From Comamonadaceae bacterium (GTDB taxonomy: Bacteria; Pseudomonadota; Gammaproteobacteria; Burkholderiales; Burkholderiaceae_C): DNA of 64,000 nt. This document shows, in pieces, positions 34,897 through 43,468 of this stretch. Every line of letters begins with the position of its first letter. The stretch's first letter is position 1. The position numbers and the translations under genes were made by a program. Below the pieces are notes generated by a model, which worked only from the letters and a program-made list of their open reading frames with translations, was not told the origin of the DNA and did not search any database. The DNA is taken from positions 1 to 64,000 of the forward strand of contig JAIXOM010000025.1 of NCBI GenBank assembly GCA_027486755.1, in the 5' to 3' direction.

Positions 34897-35940
34897 TCAA
34901 GCCACCGAGCGCAGCACTGCGCTGGGCTCACCGACCAATTGCTCGATCACCAGTTGGCGCACCGGCGCTTGCGGATCGTCAGGGAATTTGCGGGCAAACC
35001 AGGCTGGGGAGCGGCGCAGGCTCAGGATCTGATCGCTGTCCCAGACGCCGGGGTGGGCCCCGTCGAAGCGGGCGATCAGGTGGTTCATTGGAGCTCGCCG
35101 TGGGCGCAGGTGCATCAACAAAGTGGGCACCAGAAATTCTTCGGCGATGTGCATGCGCGCAAAGCGCTCGCGCAGGCCGGGCTGCCGGTAGGCGCGCACC
35201 AGGCCTTCAATGATGTGGCGGCGCGCGCCAAACCACACGCTGCCGTAGTGCAGGGCCAGACGGGGTCGTCCCAGTCTGCGCCATTGCGCGCCCCTGGCCA
35301 GGGCATGCAGCGGCCAGCCAGCCAAAGCCGCCCAGGCTGAGCTTGAGCGCCCGGTGCGCAGCCAGACGCCAGCCTCGTCGCGCCGACCTCCGCTGTCGCC
35401 GTAATAGATGTTCACCAGCCGCCGCGCGATTCGGTGGCTCAAGCTGCCTTCATCGGTGAAGGCGCGGTAGCCCACGGTCATACGGGCATCGGCATCACGG
35501 CTCAGGTCGATGGCGTCAAAGTGCGCATCGTGGGTGCCGCTGATGTGCCGCTGAAAATCGGCCATCGGCTTGATGGGCAGGCAGGTGGGGCTGAGCAGCT
35601 GCAGATAGTCGAAGTCTATTTCTTCGAGCGCGTACTCGAGACTGTGGAAGATGCCCTCCACAAAACCGAATTGCGCCCAACCGGTGCGCACCGGGTCGGG
35701 CACAAACCGCACCTGCGGCGCCCGCAGTTCAAATTGCGGCTGCTGGCTGAAGTCATGGTGTACCAGCACGGCGTGTGGCCTGAGGGCCTGCGCGAGCTGA
35801 TCGACGGTGGCGGCCTGGGCCACTGCCGACATCACCACAAAGACGATGCGCGCGGGGCGGCGCTGTGTGGGCGGGTTTTGCCGGGTTTTTAGAGAATGGC
35901 GGCGATGCGCTGCCAAGGCCGTACTGTTGCCCTGCATCAT
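34897..35940 (-). CDS. Core-2/I-branching (GT14)-like glycosyltransferase
   Basis: This 347-residue protein has the GT14-like segments '[21 protein letters not shown]' and '[20 protein letters not shown]', with '[11 protein letters not shown]' following. Eukaryotic relatives are beta-1,6-GlcNAc or xylosyl transferases; bacterial members sit in capsule and LPS loci. The frame is open upstream to 36321 through repeat DNA, so a start at the tandem ATGs (35940/35937) is preferred, though no clear ribosome site is visible there. It could add the CDP-sugar product or a branch sugar; donor unknown. Confidence 0.75.
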   Translation of the reverse strand: MMQGNSTALAAHRRHSLKTRQNPPTQRRPARIVFVVMSAVAQAATVDQLAQALRPHAVLVHHDFSQQPQFELRAPQVRFVPDPVRTGWAQFGFVEGIFHSLEYALEEIDFDYLQLLSPTCLPIKPMADFQRHISGTHDAHFDAIDLSRDADARMTVGYRAFTDEGSLSHRIARRLVNIYYGDSGGRRDEAGVWLRTGRSSSAWAALAGWPLHALARGAQWRRLGRPRLALHYGSVWFGARRHIIEGLVRAYRQPGLRERFARMHIAEEFLVPTLLMHLRPRRAPMNHLIARFDGAHPGVWDSDQILSLRRSPAWFARKFPDDPQAPVRQLVIEQLVGEPSAVLRSVA

Positions 35941-36130
35941 GAGGTGTTCAATCAAGTGTTGAGTGACGATGACTTGATTCTGAGCAGCTTGGCCGTTGCG
36001 CTCAATGCCCCCTTCAAGCACTTGCGCCCTGCGATGACGCGCCGCTGGCGCGTCGGCTGACAGCAGGCTGTAGGACGGCACCGTGAGCAGGGCTTTGAGC
36101 TCGCGGTGTGGGGCATTGCCCCCACCCCAA

Positions 36131-36151
36131 CCCTCCCCCAACGGGGGAGGG
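36131..36151. repeat. Perfect 9-bp hairpin
   Basis: CCCTCCCCC (36131-36139) and GGGGGAGGG (36143-36151) pair perfectly around an AAC loop. No T-tract follows on either side, so it is more likely a dispersed intergenic palindrome than a terminator. Confidence 0.6.
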
Positions 36152-36180
36152 AGCTTATCGATTTGCGTGAACAAAGCCCG

Positions 36181-36262
36181 CATCGGGCCGAGGGCAGCCC
36201 TCCCGCAGGATCTGGTCACAGCGACAGATCGGTGGTGTAGGAGCCGCGCCCTCGCGGCGATG
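36181..36262. repeat. Two REP-like units in opposite orientation
   Basis: A diverged copy in minus orientation at 36181-36206 (CATCGGGCCGAGGGCAGCCC) is followed by a plus copy at 36236-36262 (TGTAGGAGCCGCGCC...GCGGCGATG). The second is nearly identical to the reverse complement of 30937-30965. Confidence 0.6.
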
Positions 36263-36275
36263 CGGCCTTCTTGCT

Positions 36276-36383
36276 CCCTCTCCCTCTGGGAGAGGGCGGG
36301 GGTGAGGGCATGGGCCTTCATGACGATGCAGCCGCGTTGCGGACAGCCGCTGCCCTCACCCTATCACTCTCCCAGAGGGAGAG
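36276..36383. repeat. Nested inverted repeat, MITE-like
   Basis: A perfect hairpin CCCTCTCCC-TCT-GGGAGAGGG (36276-36296) and its partner CTCTCCC-AGA-GGGAGAG (36367-36383) are mirror-related. Between them GGGTGAGGGCA (36300-36310) pairs with TGCCCTCACCC (36351-36361). The whole can fold as one long stem with a 40-base centre. Confidence 0.65.
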
Positions 36384-36441
36384 GGGATCGATGCAGAGGG
36401 CACAAGGCTGAAGCGCCTGGCCGAGGGCGGCCCTCCCACAA

Positions 36442-37524
<1,083 letters not shown>

Positions 37525-37682
37525 GGCAGGGTGAGCGCAAAGGCTGTGGGCCAAGGCGCAAGGCAATTGGGCTCCACAGCCTAGGCCGGTGCCTCTGCTG
37601 CGTCTGTCAGACAGCCGCTCGGCTGAGCCCGGGCTGAGGCCTTTTCTGCCCGTCCTGCTGCGTTTTTCGGGTTTACCCGCGC

Positions 37683-37712
37683 TTGTGCCCGCTGCGTAGG
37701 CGGGCTTATGAT
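37683..37712 (+). promoter_or_regulatory. Candidate promoter of the catabolic operon
   Basis: TTGTGC (37683-37688), an 18-bp spacer, then TATGAT (37707-37712). The predicted transcript would start near 37719, leaving a leader of only about 23 bases before the ATG at 37742. Confidence 0.45.
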
Positions 37713-37723
37713 CGTCTCTTTAA

Positions 37724-37749
37724 TGAATCAATGATTCATAGATGAATCA
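37724..37749 (+). promoter_or_regulatory. Candidate operator palindrome over the operon start
   Basis: TGAATCA-A-TGATTCA (37724-37738) is a perfect inverted repeat. A third TGAATCA half-site (37743-37749) overlaps the ATG of the first gene. It follows the predicted transcription start, a position suited to repression. The IclR regulator inside the operon is the obvious candidate ligand. Confidence 0.5.
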
Positions 37750-38557
37750 AAATTCCGCCTCCCTTGTGAACGAAGCTGCCGCGATTGAATTCATCGGCGT
37801 GGACAAGCGCTTTGCCGCGCGCGGTAAGTCGGCCGAGGTGTTGGCGGTGCGGTCCATCAACTTTCGCATCGCGCGCGGCGAGGTGGTGTCCATCATCGGG
37901 CCCTCGGGCTGCGGCAAGAGTACTTTGCTCAATATGGGCGCTGGCCTGTCGCGGCCCTCGGCCGGACGGGTTTTGGTCGGCGGCGAGCCGGTTACCGGCC
38001 CCAACAAGCATGTGGCCTTCATGCTGCAAAAAGACCTGCTCATGCCTTGGCGCACGATCGCCGAGAACATTGAGTTCGGCTTGGAGTTGCGCGGCGTGGC
38101 AGCGGCCGAGCGCCATGCGGTCTCTCAGCGCCTGCTGCAGCAATGCCATTTGCAAGGCTTTGACAAGCACTACCCCAATCAGCTCTCGGGCGGTATGCGC
38201 CAGCGGGCCGCCATGGCGCGCACGCTGGCGGTCGACCCGCTGGTGCTGCTGATGGACGAGCCGTTTTCAGCGCTCGATGCGCAGACCAAGATGATCTTGC
38301 AGCAGGACCTGGCCAAGACGGTGGCCAGTGCTGGCAAGACGGTGGTCTTTATTACCCACGATCTGTCCGAGGCAGCGGCCCTGTCCGACCGCATCCTGGT
38401 GATGAGCGAGCGCCCCGGCACCTTCATTCAAGAGATCGTGGTCGACATGCCCGACCGCGACAACCCGATGCAGCGGCGCAAGCACCCGCGGCTGGTCGAA
38501 CTGGTGTCTCAGCTCATGGGCCTGCTCAAGCTCGACGCGCAGGCCGATGTTCATTGA
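37742..38557 (+). CDS. ABC transporter ATPase (SsuB/TauB/NrtD type)
   Basis: This 271-residue ATPase has Walker A 'GPSGCGKSTLL', Q-loop 'FMLQKDLLMPW', signature 'LSGGMRQRAAMARTLA', Walker B 'VLLMDEPFSALDAQT' and H-loop 'FITHD'. It belongs to the nitrate/sulfonate/taurine importer family and is followed by its receptor and permease genes. No Shine-Dalgarno sequence is visible, and a TGAATCA palindrome overlaps the start codon. Confidence 0.94.
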   Translation: MNQNSASLVNEAAAIEFIGVDKRFAARGKSAEVLAVRSINFRIARGEVVSIIGPSGCGKSTLLNMGAGLSRPSAGRVLVGGEPVTGPNKHVAFMLQKDLLMPWRTIAENIEFGLELRGVAAAERHAVSQRLLQQCHLQGFDKHYPNQLSGGMRQRAAMARTLAVDPLVLLMDEPFSALDAQTKMILQQDLAKTVASAGKTVVFITHDLSEAAALSDRILVMSERPGTFIQEIVVDMPDRDNPMQRRKHPRLVELVSQLMGLLKLDAQADVH

Positions 38558-38613
38558 TGTTTTGCCGACCCTTAGTTTTTTTCCCTGACCCTTTACCTTT
38601 CAAGGAGTTCCGT

Positions 38614-39612
38614 ATGAAAACTTCCGCCCTCAACACCTCCAAGCGCCTGAGCTGCGCCACCTTGCTTGCAGCTGCCATGCTGGCCGCAGCGCCGGTGGGC
38701 GCGCAGCCCCTGCAAGAGATCACCTATCTGCTGCCCGCGCCCGCCACCTTGCCGGCCTTCGGCCCCTGGATGCTGGCCCAGGCCAAGGGCTACTACAAGG
38801 CCGAAGGCCTGGATGTGAAATTCGTCGCTGCCCGCGGCGGGGTGGATGTGGCCAAGCAGGTGGGCGCCGGTAATGCGGTCATCGGCGGCGCCATCGGCGA
38901 TACGCCCATCATCGCGCGCGCGCAGGGCATTCCGGTCAAGGCGGTGGCGGTGCTCGGCGCAGGCTCGCTGATGCAACTGGTCAGCCACAAGGACGAGCGC
39001 ATCGAGAGCCCGCGCGAGCTCAAGGGCAAGACGGTCACGGTGCTGGCCTATACCGACACCACCTATTACGCGCTGTTGGGCATGCTCAGCAAGGTCGGTC
39101 TGACCAAAAACGACGTGAACATTCAAGCCGCAGGGCCAGCCGGTGTTTGGCAACAGTTTGCCGCCAAGAAGGCGGTGGCCATGGCCGGCGTCCCCGACTG
39201 GACCGCTTTGGTGATCGAGCAAGGCGCGCAGGTCGATATTTTGCCCGCCGATGTCTACTTCAAGAGCATGGCCCAAGCCATTTTGGCTTCGGACGAGACC
39301 ATCCAGAAGAACCCGCAACTCATCCAGAAGCTGGTGCGCGCCACCCTCAAGGGCATGAAAGACATCATGGCCAACCCCAAGGCCGCCGCCGAGGTCTATG
39401 CACAGCATGTGCCGGTGCACAAAGGCAAGGAGGCCAGCGTGCAAAAAGCCTTCGAGATGTTCAACCAGTACGTCTATGCCAAGCAAAAGCAGCCTGGTCT
39501 GATGGATGAAGCCCGCCTGGCCGAATTGCAGAAGTTCTATGTGGGCAATGGCGTGGTGCCCAAGGAGGTGCCGGTCAAGGAGCTCTACACCAACCAGTTC
39601 ATCGGCAAGTAA
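38614..39612 (+). CDS. ABC transporter periplasmic receptor (NMT1/SsuA-like)
   Basis: This 332-residue protein has a signal peptide ('LLAAAMLAAAPVGAQ') and the NMT1/THI5-like pattern: 'FGPWMLAQAKGYYKAEGLDVKFV', 'AVIGGAIGDTPIIARAQGIPVKAVAVL', 'ESPRELKGKTVTV' and 'FYVGNGVVPKEVPVKELYTNQF'. The start is fixed by AAGGAG eight bases upstream of ATG 38614. It delivers an unidentified organic acid, sulfonate or aromatic to the adjacent permease. Confidence 0.92.
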   Translation: MKTSALNTSKRLSCATLLAAAMLAAAPVGAQPLQEITYLLPAPATLPAFGPWMLAQAKGYYKAEGLDVKFVAARGGVDVAKQVGAGNAVIGGAIGDTPIIARAQGIPVKAVAVLGAGSLMQLVSHKDERIESPRELKGKTVTVLAYTDTTYYALLGMLSKVGLTKNDVNIQAAGPAGVWQQFAAKKAVAMAGVPDWTALVIEQGAQVDILPADVYFKSMAQAILASDETIQKNPQLIQKLVRATLKGMKDIMANPKAAAEVYAQHVPVHKGKEASVQKAFEMFNQYVYAKQKQPGLMDEARLAELQKFYVGNGVVPKEVPVKELYTNQFIGK

Positions 39613-39636
39613 AGCCGCTTGCCTGAGCACGCACGC

Positions 39637-40416
39637 ATGAACCGCGACAAACTCCTCACCTACGCCTGGAGCCTGGCCCTGCTGCTGGTCTTTGGCCTGG
39701 CTTGGGAGTTTTTGCCGGGCTGGTTCGGCGTGCCGGCCTTCGTGCTGCCGCCGCCCAGCCAGGTCTGGAGCGAGTTTGTGCGTCTGTGGGGGGCCGAGCG
39801 ATTGCTCTGGCATGCGGGCATCACCGCCTTCGAGGTGGTGGTCGGCTTTGTGCTGGGCTCGCTGCTGGGCGCGGCCATAGGCTACGCCCTGGGTATGTCG
39901 CCGCGGGTCGAGGCGGTGCTTTCGCCCTATTTGCTGGCCCTGCAGATTGCGCCCAAGGTGGCTTTTGCGCCGCTGTTCGTGATGTGGCTGGGCTACACCA
40001 TCTACCCCAAGATCCTGGTGGCGATTCTTATCGTGTTCTTCCCGGTGCTGATCAATGTGCTGTCGGCCATGCGCACCATGGACGGCGACCTGATCAATCT
40101 GGCGCGCTCGTTTTCCGCCACCCGCTGGCAGGTGTTTCGCATGGTCGAGTTTCCGACCACGCTGCCGCCGCTGTTCTCGGGCCTGCGCATCGCCAGCACC
40201 CTGGCGGTCATAGGCGTGGTGGTCGGCGAGTTGGTGGGCGGCAATATGGGCTTGGGCTATCTGCTGGTGTTTTTTGAGGGGCAGGGCAATACCGCCGGCG
40301 TGTTCGGCGTGATCGCCGCGCTCACCGTGATCGGTATCCTGGCTTATTACGCGGTGGTGCTGGCCGAGGCCCGGGTGCTGCATTACCTGTCGAGTGCCGA
40401 GCGTTCGGCGATGTGA
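39637..40416 (+). CDS. ABC transporter permease (SsuC/TauC-like)
   Basis: This 259-residue BPD-type permease has about six spans and the EAA-like loop 'ARSFSATRWQVFRMVEFPTTLPPLFSGLR'. The conserved 'FGLAWEFLPGWFGVPAFVLPPPSQVW' start is typical of the SsuC/TauC group. It completes a three-gene importer. A TTG at 39619 is an alternative start; the ATG at 39637 fits the family. Confidence 0.93.
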   Translation: MNRDKLLTYAWSLALLLVFGLAWEFLPGWFGVPAFVLPPPSQVWSEFVRLWGAERLLWHAGITAFEVVVGFVLGSLLGAAIGYALGMSPRVEAVLSPYLLALQIAPKVAFAPLFVMWLGYTIYPKILVAILIVFFPVLINVLSAMRTMDGDLINLARSFSATRWQVFRMVEFPTTLPPLFSGLRIASTLAVIGVVVGELVGGNMGLGYLLVFFEGQGNTAGVFGVIAALTVIGILAYYAVVLAEARVLHYLSSAERSAM

Positions 40417-40421
40417 ATCTC

Positions 40422-41174
40422 ATGACGACTGAAATACGACTCGACGGACACCGTGTGCTGGTCACTGGCTCGGCCCGTGGCCTGGGCGAGAGCTTTGTAC
40501 GGGCGCTGCACCAGGCCGGCGCGCGGGTGGCCATCAGCGACGTGCTGCACGAGCGCGGCCGCGCCTTGGCGCAGGACTTGGGCGAGGGCACTTGCTATGT
40601 GCCCATGGACCTGATGGACCCGCAGGCGATTGAGGCCGGTGTGGCCGAGGCGGCGCGCCTGCTCGGCGGCCTGGACGGACTGATCAACAACGCAGCGGTG
40701 ACCAATTCCGGTGGCAAGTACTTCAACGAAATTGCGGTCGAGACCTGGGACCAGGTGATGCAGGTCAATGTGCGCGGCAGCTGGCTGGTCACCCGCGCGG
40801 CGCACCCGCATCTCAAGGCCAGCGGCCGGGGCCGGGTGGTCAACCTGGCCTCAGACACCGCGCTGTGGGGCGCGCCACGTTTGCTGGCCTATGTGGCCAG
40901 CAAAGGCGCGGTGATCGCCATGACCCATGCGCTTGCGCGCGAGATGGGCCCTGACTGCATCACCGTCAACGCGATCGCGCCCGGCCTGACCCTGGTCGAG
41001 GCCACCGAATACGTGCCGCAGGACCGGCACGACCACTATATGCAGGGGCGGGCCATTGCCCGACCGCAGTTACCGGCCGATGTCAATGCGGCCGCGCTTT
41101 TTCTGCTCAGCCAGGGCAGTGGATTCATCACAGGACAACTGCTGCCGGTCAACGGCGGCTTTGTCATGAACTGA
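40422..41174 (+). CDS. SDR family oxidoreductase
   Basis: This is a classical 250-residue SDR with cofactor motif 'VLVTGSARGLGESFV', 'NNAAV', a catalytic serine in 'NLASDTALWG' and YxxxK in 'YVASKGAV', ending 'GFITGQLLPVNGGFVMN'. It would oxidise or reduce an alcohol/ketone intermediate of the operon's substrate. A GTG at 40413 overlapping the permease stop is an alternative start. Confidence 0.9.
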   Translation: MTTEIRLDGHRVLVTGSARGLGESFVRALHQAGARVAISDVLHERGRALAQDLGEGTCYVPMDLMDPQAIEAGVAEAARLLGGLDGLINNAAVTNSGGKYFNEIAVETWDQVMQVNVRGSWLVTRAAHPHLKASGRGRVVNLASDTALWGAPRLLAYVASKGAVIAMTHALAREMGPDCITVNAIAPGLTLVEATEYVPQDRHDHYMQGRAIARPQLPADVNAAALFLLSQGSGFITGQLLPVNGGFVMN

Positions 41175-41186
41175 CAGGAGCTCTCC

Positions 41187-41792
41187 ATGGACGAACACGC
41201 ACGCAAGGTATTGGCGGCAGCCAATCAGCCTCATTTCAATGAAAACGGTCTGCTCAATGCACAGATCCCACCTGAAATAGATATTCAGGCCGGCATGCTG
41301 CAAAAGGCGGGTCAGTCCTTTGCCGACTGGATGGAAGCCCGTGTGGCGCGCAAGTCCACCCGCCGCTATGACTGGGATGCGCTCAAATTTCAGGCCGACT
41401 TCGATCCGCGCTACCGGCGCGCGCAGATGCGCTATGTGGGCACCGGCGGCACCGGCGTGAGCAGCGACTCCAACACCGTGCCTTCGGCCCACTTCACCTT
41501 CTCGACCATGGTGATCCCGGCCGGCAACATCGGGCCCTCGCACATCCATTACGACGTGGAAGAAATCTTCTTCGTCATCCGCGGTGCGATGAAGGTGGTT
41601 TGCGAGAAAGACGGCCAGCGCTGGGAGGCGCTGCTGGGCGAGCGCGATTTGATCTCGGTACCGCCCGGGGTCTACCGCGAAGAGCACAACGTGGGCGACG
41701 AGGACGCGCTGATGTGTGTGATGCTGGGCACGCCCAAGCCCATCACCCCGGTCTACCCGCCCGACTCGCCCCTGGCCAAGCTCAAGCGCTGA
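41187..41792 (+). CDS. Cupin-domain protein
   Basis: This 201-residue protein has one cupin barrel with a metal-site motif 'SHIHYDVEEIFFVIRGAMKV' (two histidines and a glutamate) and a second histidine in 'VYREEHNVGDEDAL'. The N-terminal 70 residues are outside the cupin. It could be a dioxygenase, isomerase or binding protein. Strong ribosome site ACAGGAG. Its place between an SDR and a hydrolase suggests a catabolic step, but the reaction is unassigned. Confidence 0.8.
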   Translation: MDEHARKVLAAANQPHFNENGLLNAQIPPEIDIQAGMLQKAGQSFADWMEARVARKSTRRYDWDALKFQADFDPRYRRAQMRYVGTGGTGVSSDSNTVPSAHFTFSTMVIPAGNIGPSHIHYDVEEIFFVIRGAMKVVCEKDGQRWEALLGERDLISVPPGVYREEHNVGDEDALMCVMLGTPKPITPVYPPDSPLAKLKR

Positions 41793-41802
41793 GGAAGCCC
41801 GC

Positions 41803-42645
41803 ATGAGCAGCAGCCAGGGCAGTGCCGAACTCCAGCGCATGGATACGCCGCTGGGCAGCCTGAGCTTTCGCCAGGCTGGCGCGGCTACGCCCACCCATGT
41901 GCTGCTGCACGGCATAGGCTCGGCCTCGGGCAGTTGGCAGGCGCAGCTGGCCTGGGCCCAGGGCCGCAGCGATGTGGGCCTGCTGGCCTGGGACGCGCCT
42001 GGCTATGGCAGCAGCAGCCCGGTGGTACCGGCCCAGCCGCAGGCGGGTGACTATGCGCAGCGCCTGTGGGACTGGCTCGATGCCTTGGGCGTTCAGGAGC
42101 CGCTGGTGCTGGTGGGTCATTCGCTGGGCGCACTGATGGCAGCGCAGGCTGCGCTCTTGCGGCCGCATCAGGTCAAGCAGGTGTTGCTGCTCTCACCGGC
42201 GCGCGGCTATGGTGATGCGCCGGCTGCTGAGCGCGAGCGCATGGTGGCCGGTCGGCTGAACAATTTGCAGCAGCTTGGCCCGGCCGGCATGGCGCAGGCA
42301 CGCGCGGCCGCCATGCTCTCGCCGCAGGCCAGGCCCGAAATGGTCGAGCAGGTGCGGCGCACCATGGCCGCCATAGACCCGGCCGGCTACACGCAAGCGG
42401 TGCATCTGCTGGCGCAAGGGCGCTTGCTGCACGATGTCTCGCAGCTGCGCCTGCCCGTCACCGTGGCCAGCGGCGAGGCCGACACCATCACGCTGCCTGC
42501 GGCCTGTGACGAGGTGGCAGCGGCCGCCGGCATGCAGCGCCTGTCGCTCGGCGCGGTGGGCCATGCCTGTGCGGTGGAAGCGGCGCCAGGGGTGATCGCT
42601 CTGCTGCAGGCCAGTTCGGCCCGAGACGGACATGCCCATGAGTAA
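41803..42645 (+). CDS. Alpha/beta-fold hydrolase
   Basis: This 280-residue hydrolase has an oxyanion region 'VLLHGIGSASGSWQAQL', nucleophile elbow 'LVGHSLGALMA' (Gly-His-Ser-Leu-Gly) and a late histidine in 'LGAVGHACAVEAAP'. It resembles ring-fission-product (MhpC-like) and lactone hydrolases. Ribosome site GAGGAAG. It overlaps the IclR gene by 14 bp. Confidence 0.9.
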   Translation: MSSSQGSAELQRMDTPLGSLSFRQAGAATPTHVLLHGIGSASGSWQAQLAWAQGRSDVGLLAWDAPGYGSSSPVVPAQPQAGDYAQRLWDWLDALGVQEPLVLVGHSLGALMAAQAALLRPHQVKQVLLLSPARGYGDAPAAERERMVAGRLNNLQQLGPAGMAQARAAAMLSPQARPEMVEQVRRTMAAIDPAGYTQAVHLLAQGRLLHDVSQLRLPVTVASGEADTITLPAACDEVAAAAGMQRLSLGAVGHACAVEAAPGVIALLQASSARDGHAHE

Positions 42646-43468
42646 CGATGACGCCATTGAAGACCGCTATCACGTGCCTGCTCTGGCGCGCGGCTTGCAG
42701 TTGCTGACCCAATTCAACCGCGAGCAGCGCGAGCTCAGCGGTGCCGAGCTCTCGCGCATGCTGGGTCTGCCGCGGGCCTCGGTGTTTCGCATGCTGTGCA
42801 CCCTGGAGCAGAGCGGTTTTCTGGAGCGCTGCGCCGATGGGGTGAACTACAAGCTGGGCCTGGGCGTTTTGCGCCTGGGCTTTGAACTGCTGGCCTCGAT
42901 GGAGCTGACCGAGCTGGGCCGGCCGGTGATCGAAGAGCTGCGCGAGCGCAGCGGCCATTCGGCCCACCTGGTGGTGCGCGACGGGCGCGAGGTGGTGTTC
43001 GTGGCCAAGGTGCCCGGCCGCAACGCGATGTTCCACTCCATACAAGTGGGGGCCCGTCTGCCAGCCCATGCCACCGTGCTCGGCCGTGTTTTGCTGGCTG
43101 ACTTGAGCCCGGTCGAGCTGGCCGCGCTCTACCAGGACCGCACCTTGAGCGCCTACACGCCGATGACGCCGACCACCCTGGCCGAGCTGTCGGCGCGCAT
43201 CGCCGAAGACCGTGCGCGGGGCTATGGGGTGAGCATGGGCGGCTACGAAACCGGCATCTCCTCGATCGCTGCGCCGGTGCTCGACGCCCAGGGCCGGGTG
43301 GTCGCCGCCGTCAGCATTTCCATGCCCCATGAGCGTGTTGACGAGCCGCAGCTTGCGCCGCTGGTCGATGCGGTCTGTGCAGCCGCCCGCCAAATGAACG
43401 AGCGCCTGCGCCACCTGCCCGAGCGCGGCCAGTGGCCTGCGCGCACTACCTCCCGAAAAGCCGCATGA
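42632..43468 (+). CDS. IclR-family transcriptional regulator
   Basis: This 278-residue protein has an N-terminal winged HTH ('ALARGLQLLTQFNREQRELSGAELSRMLGLPRASVFRMLCTL') and the C-terminal IclR effector domain ('HLVVRDGREVVFVAKVPG', 'HATVLGRVLLADLSP', 'GYGVSMGGYETGISSIAAPV'). It is embedded in the operon it presumably controls. The palindrome at 37724-37749 is a plausible target. It is ATGA-coupled to the ThDP enzyme. Confidence 0.94.
   Translation: MPMSNDDAIEDRYHVPALARGLQLLTQFNREQRELSGAELSRMLGLPRASVFRMLCTLEQSGFLERCADGVNYKLGLGVLRLGFELLASMELTELGRPVIEELRERSGHSAHLVVRDGREVVFVAKVPGRNAMFHSIQVGARLPAHATVLGRVLLADLSPVELAALYQDRTLSAYTPMTPTTLAELSARIAEDRARGYGVSMGGYETGISSIAAPVLDAQGRVVAAVSISMPHERVDEPQLAPLVDAVCAAARQMNERLRHLPERGQWPARTTSRKAA

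Larger units (their letters stand above)
35941..36441. other. Repeat-rich non-coding region
   Basis: These 501 bp carry no convincing gene. They hold several palindromic families: a perfect hairpin CCCTCCCCC-AAC-GGGGGAGGG (36131-36151), REP-like units at 36181-36206, 36236-36262 and 36419-36440, and a nested 108-bp inverted repeat (36276-36383). It separates the CDP-sugar/GT14 genes from the second galE and probably carries transcription stops and starts. Confidence 0.7.

Noticed and set aside
35941..36321. N-terminal extension of the GT14-like gene
   Set aside because: The extension is encoded by palindromic repeat DNA (including GGGGGAGGG and REP-like units) and lacks protein character.
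38593..40383. Very long opposite-strand open frame (596 codons) over the ABC receptor and permease genes
   Set aside because: It is His/Gln-rich with no domain pattern, a typical antisense shadow in GC-rich DNA; the plus-strand genes have full family motifs and ribosome sites.
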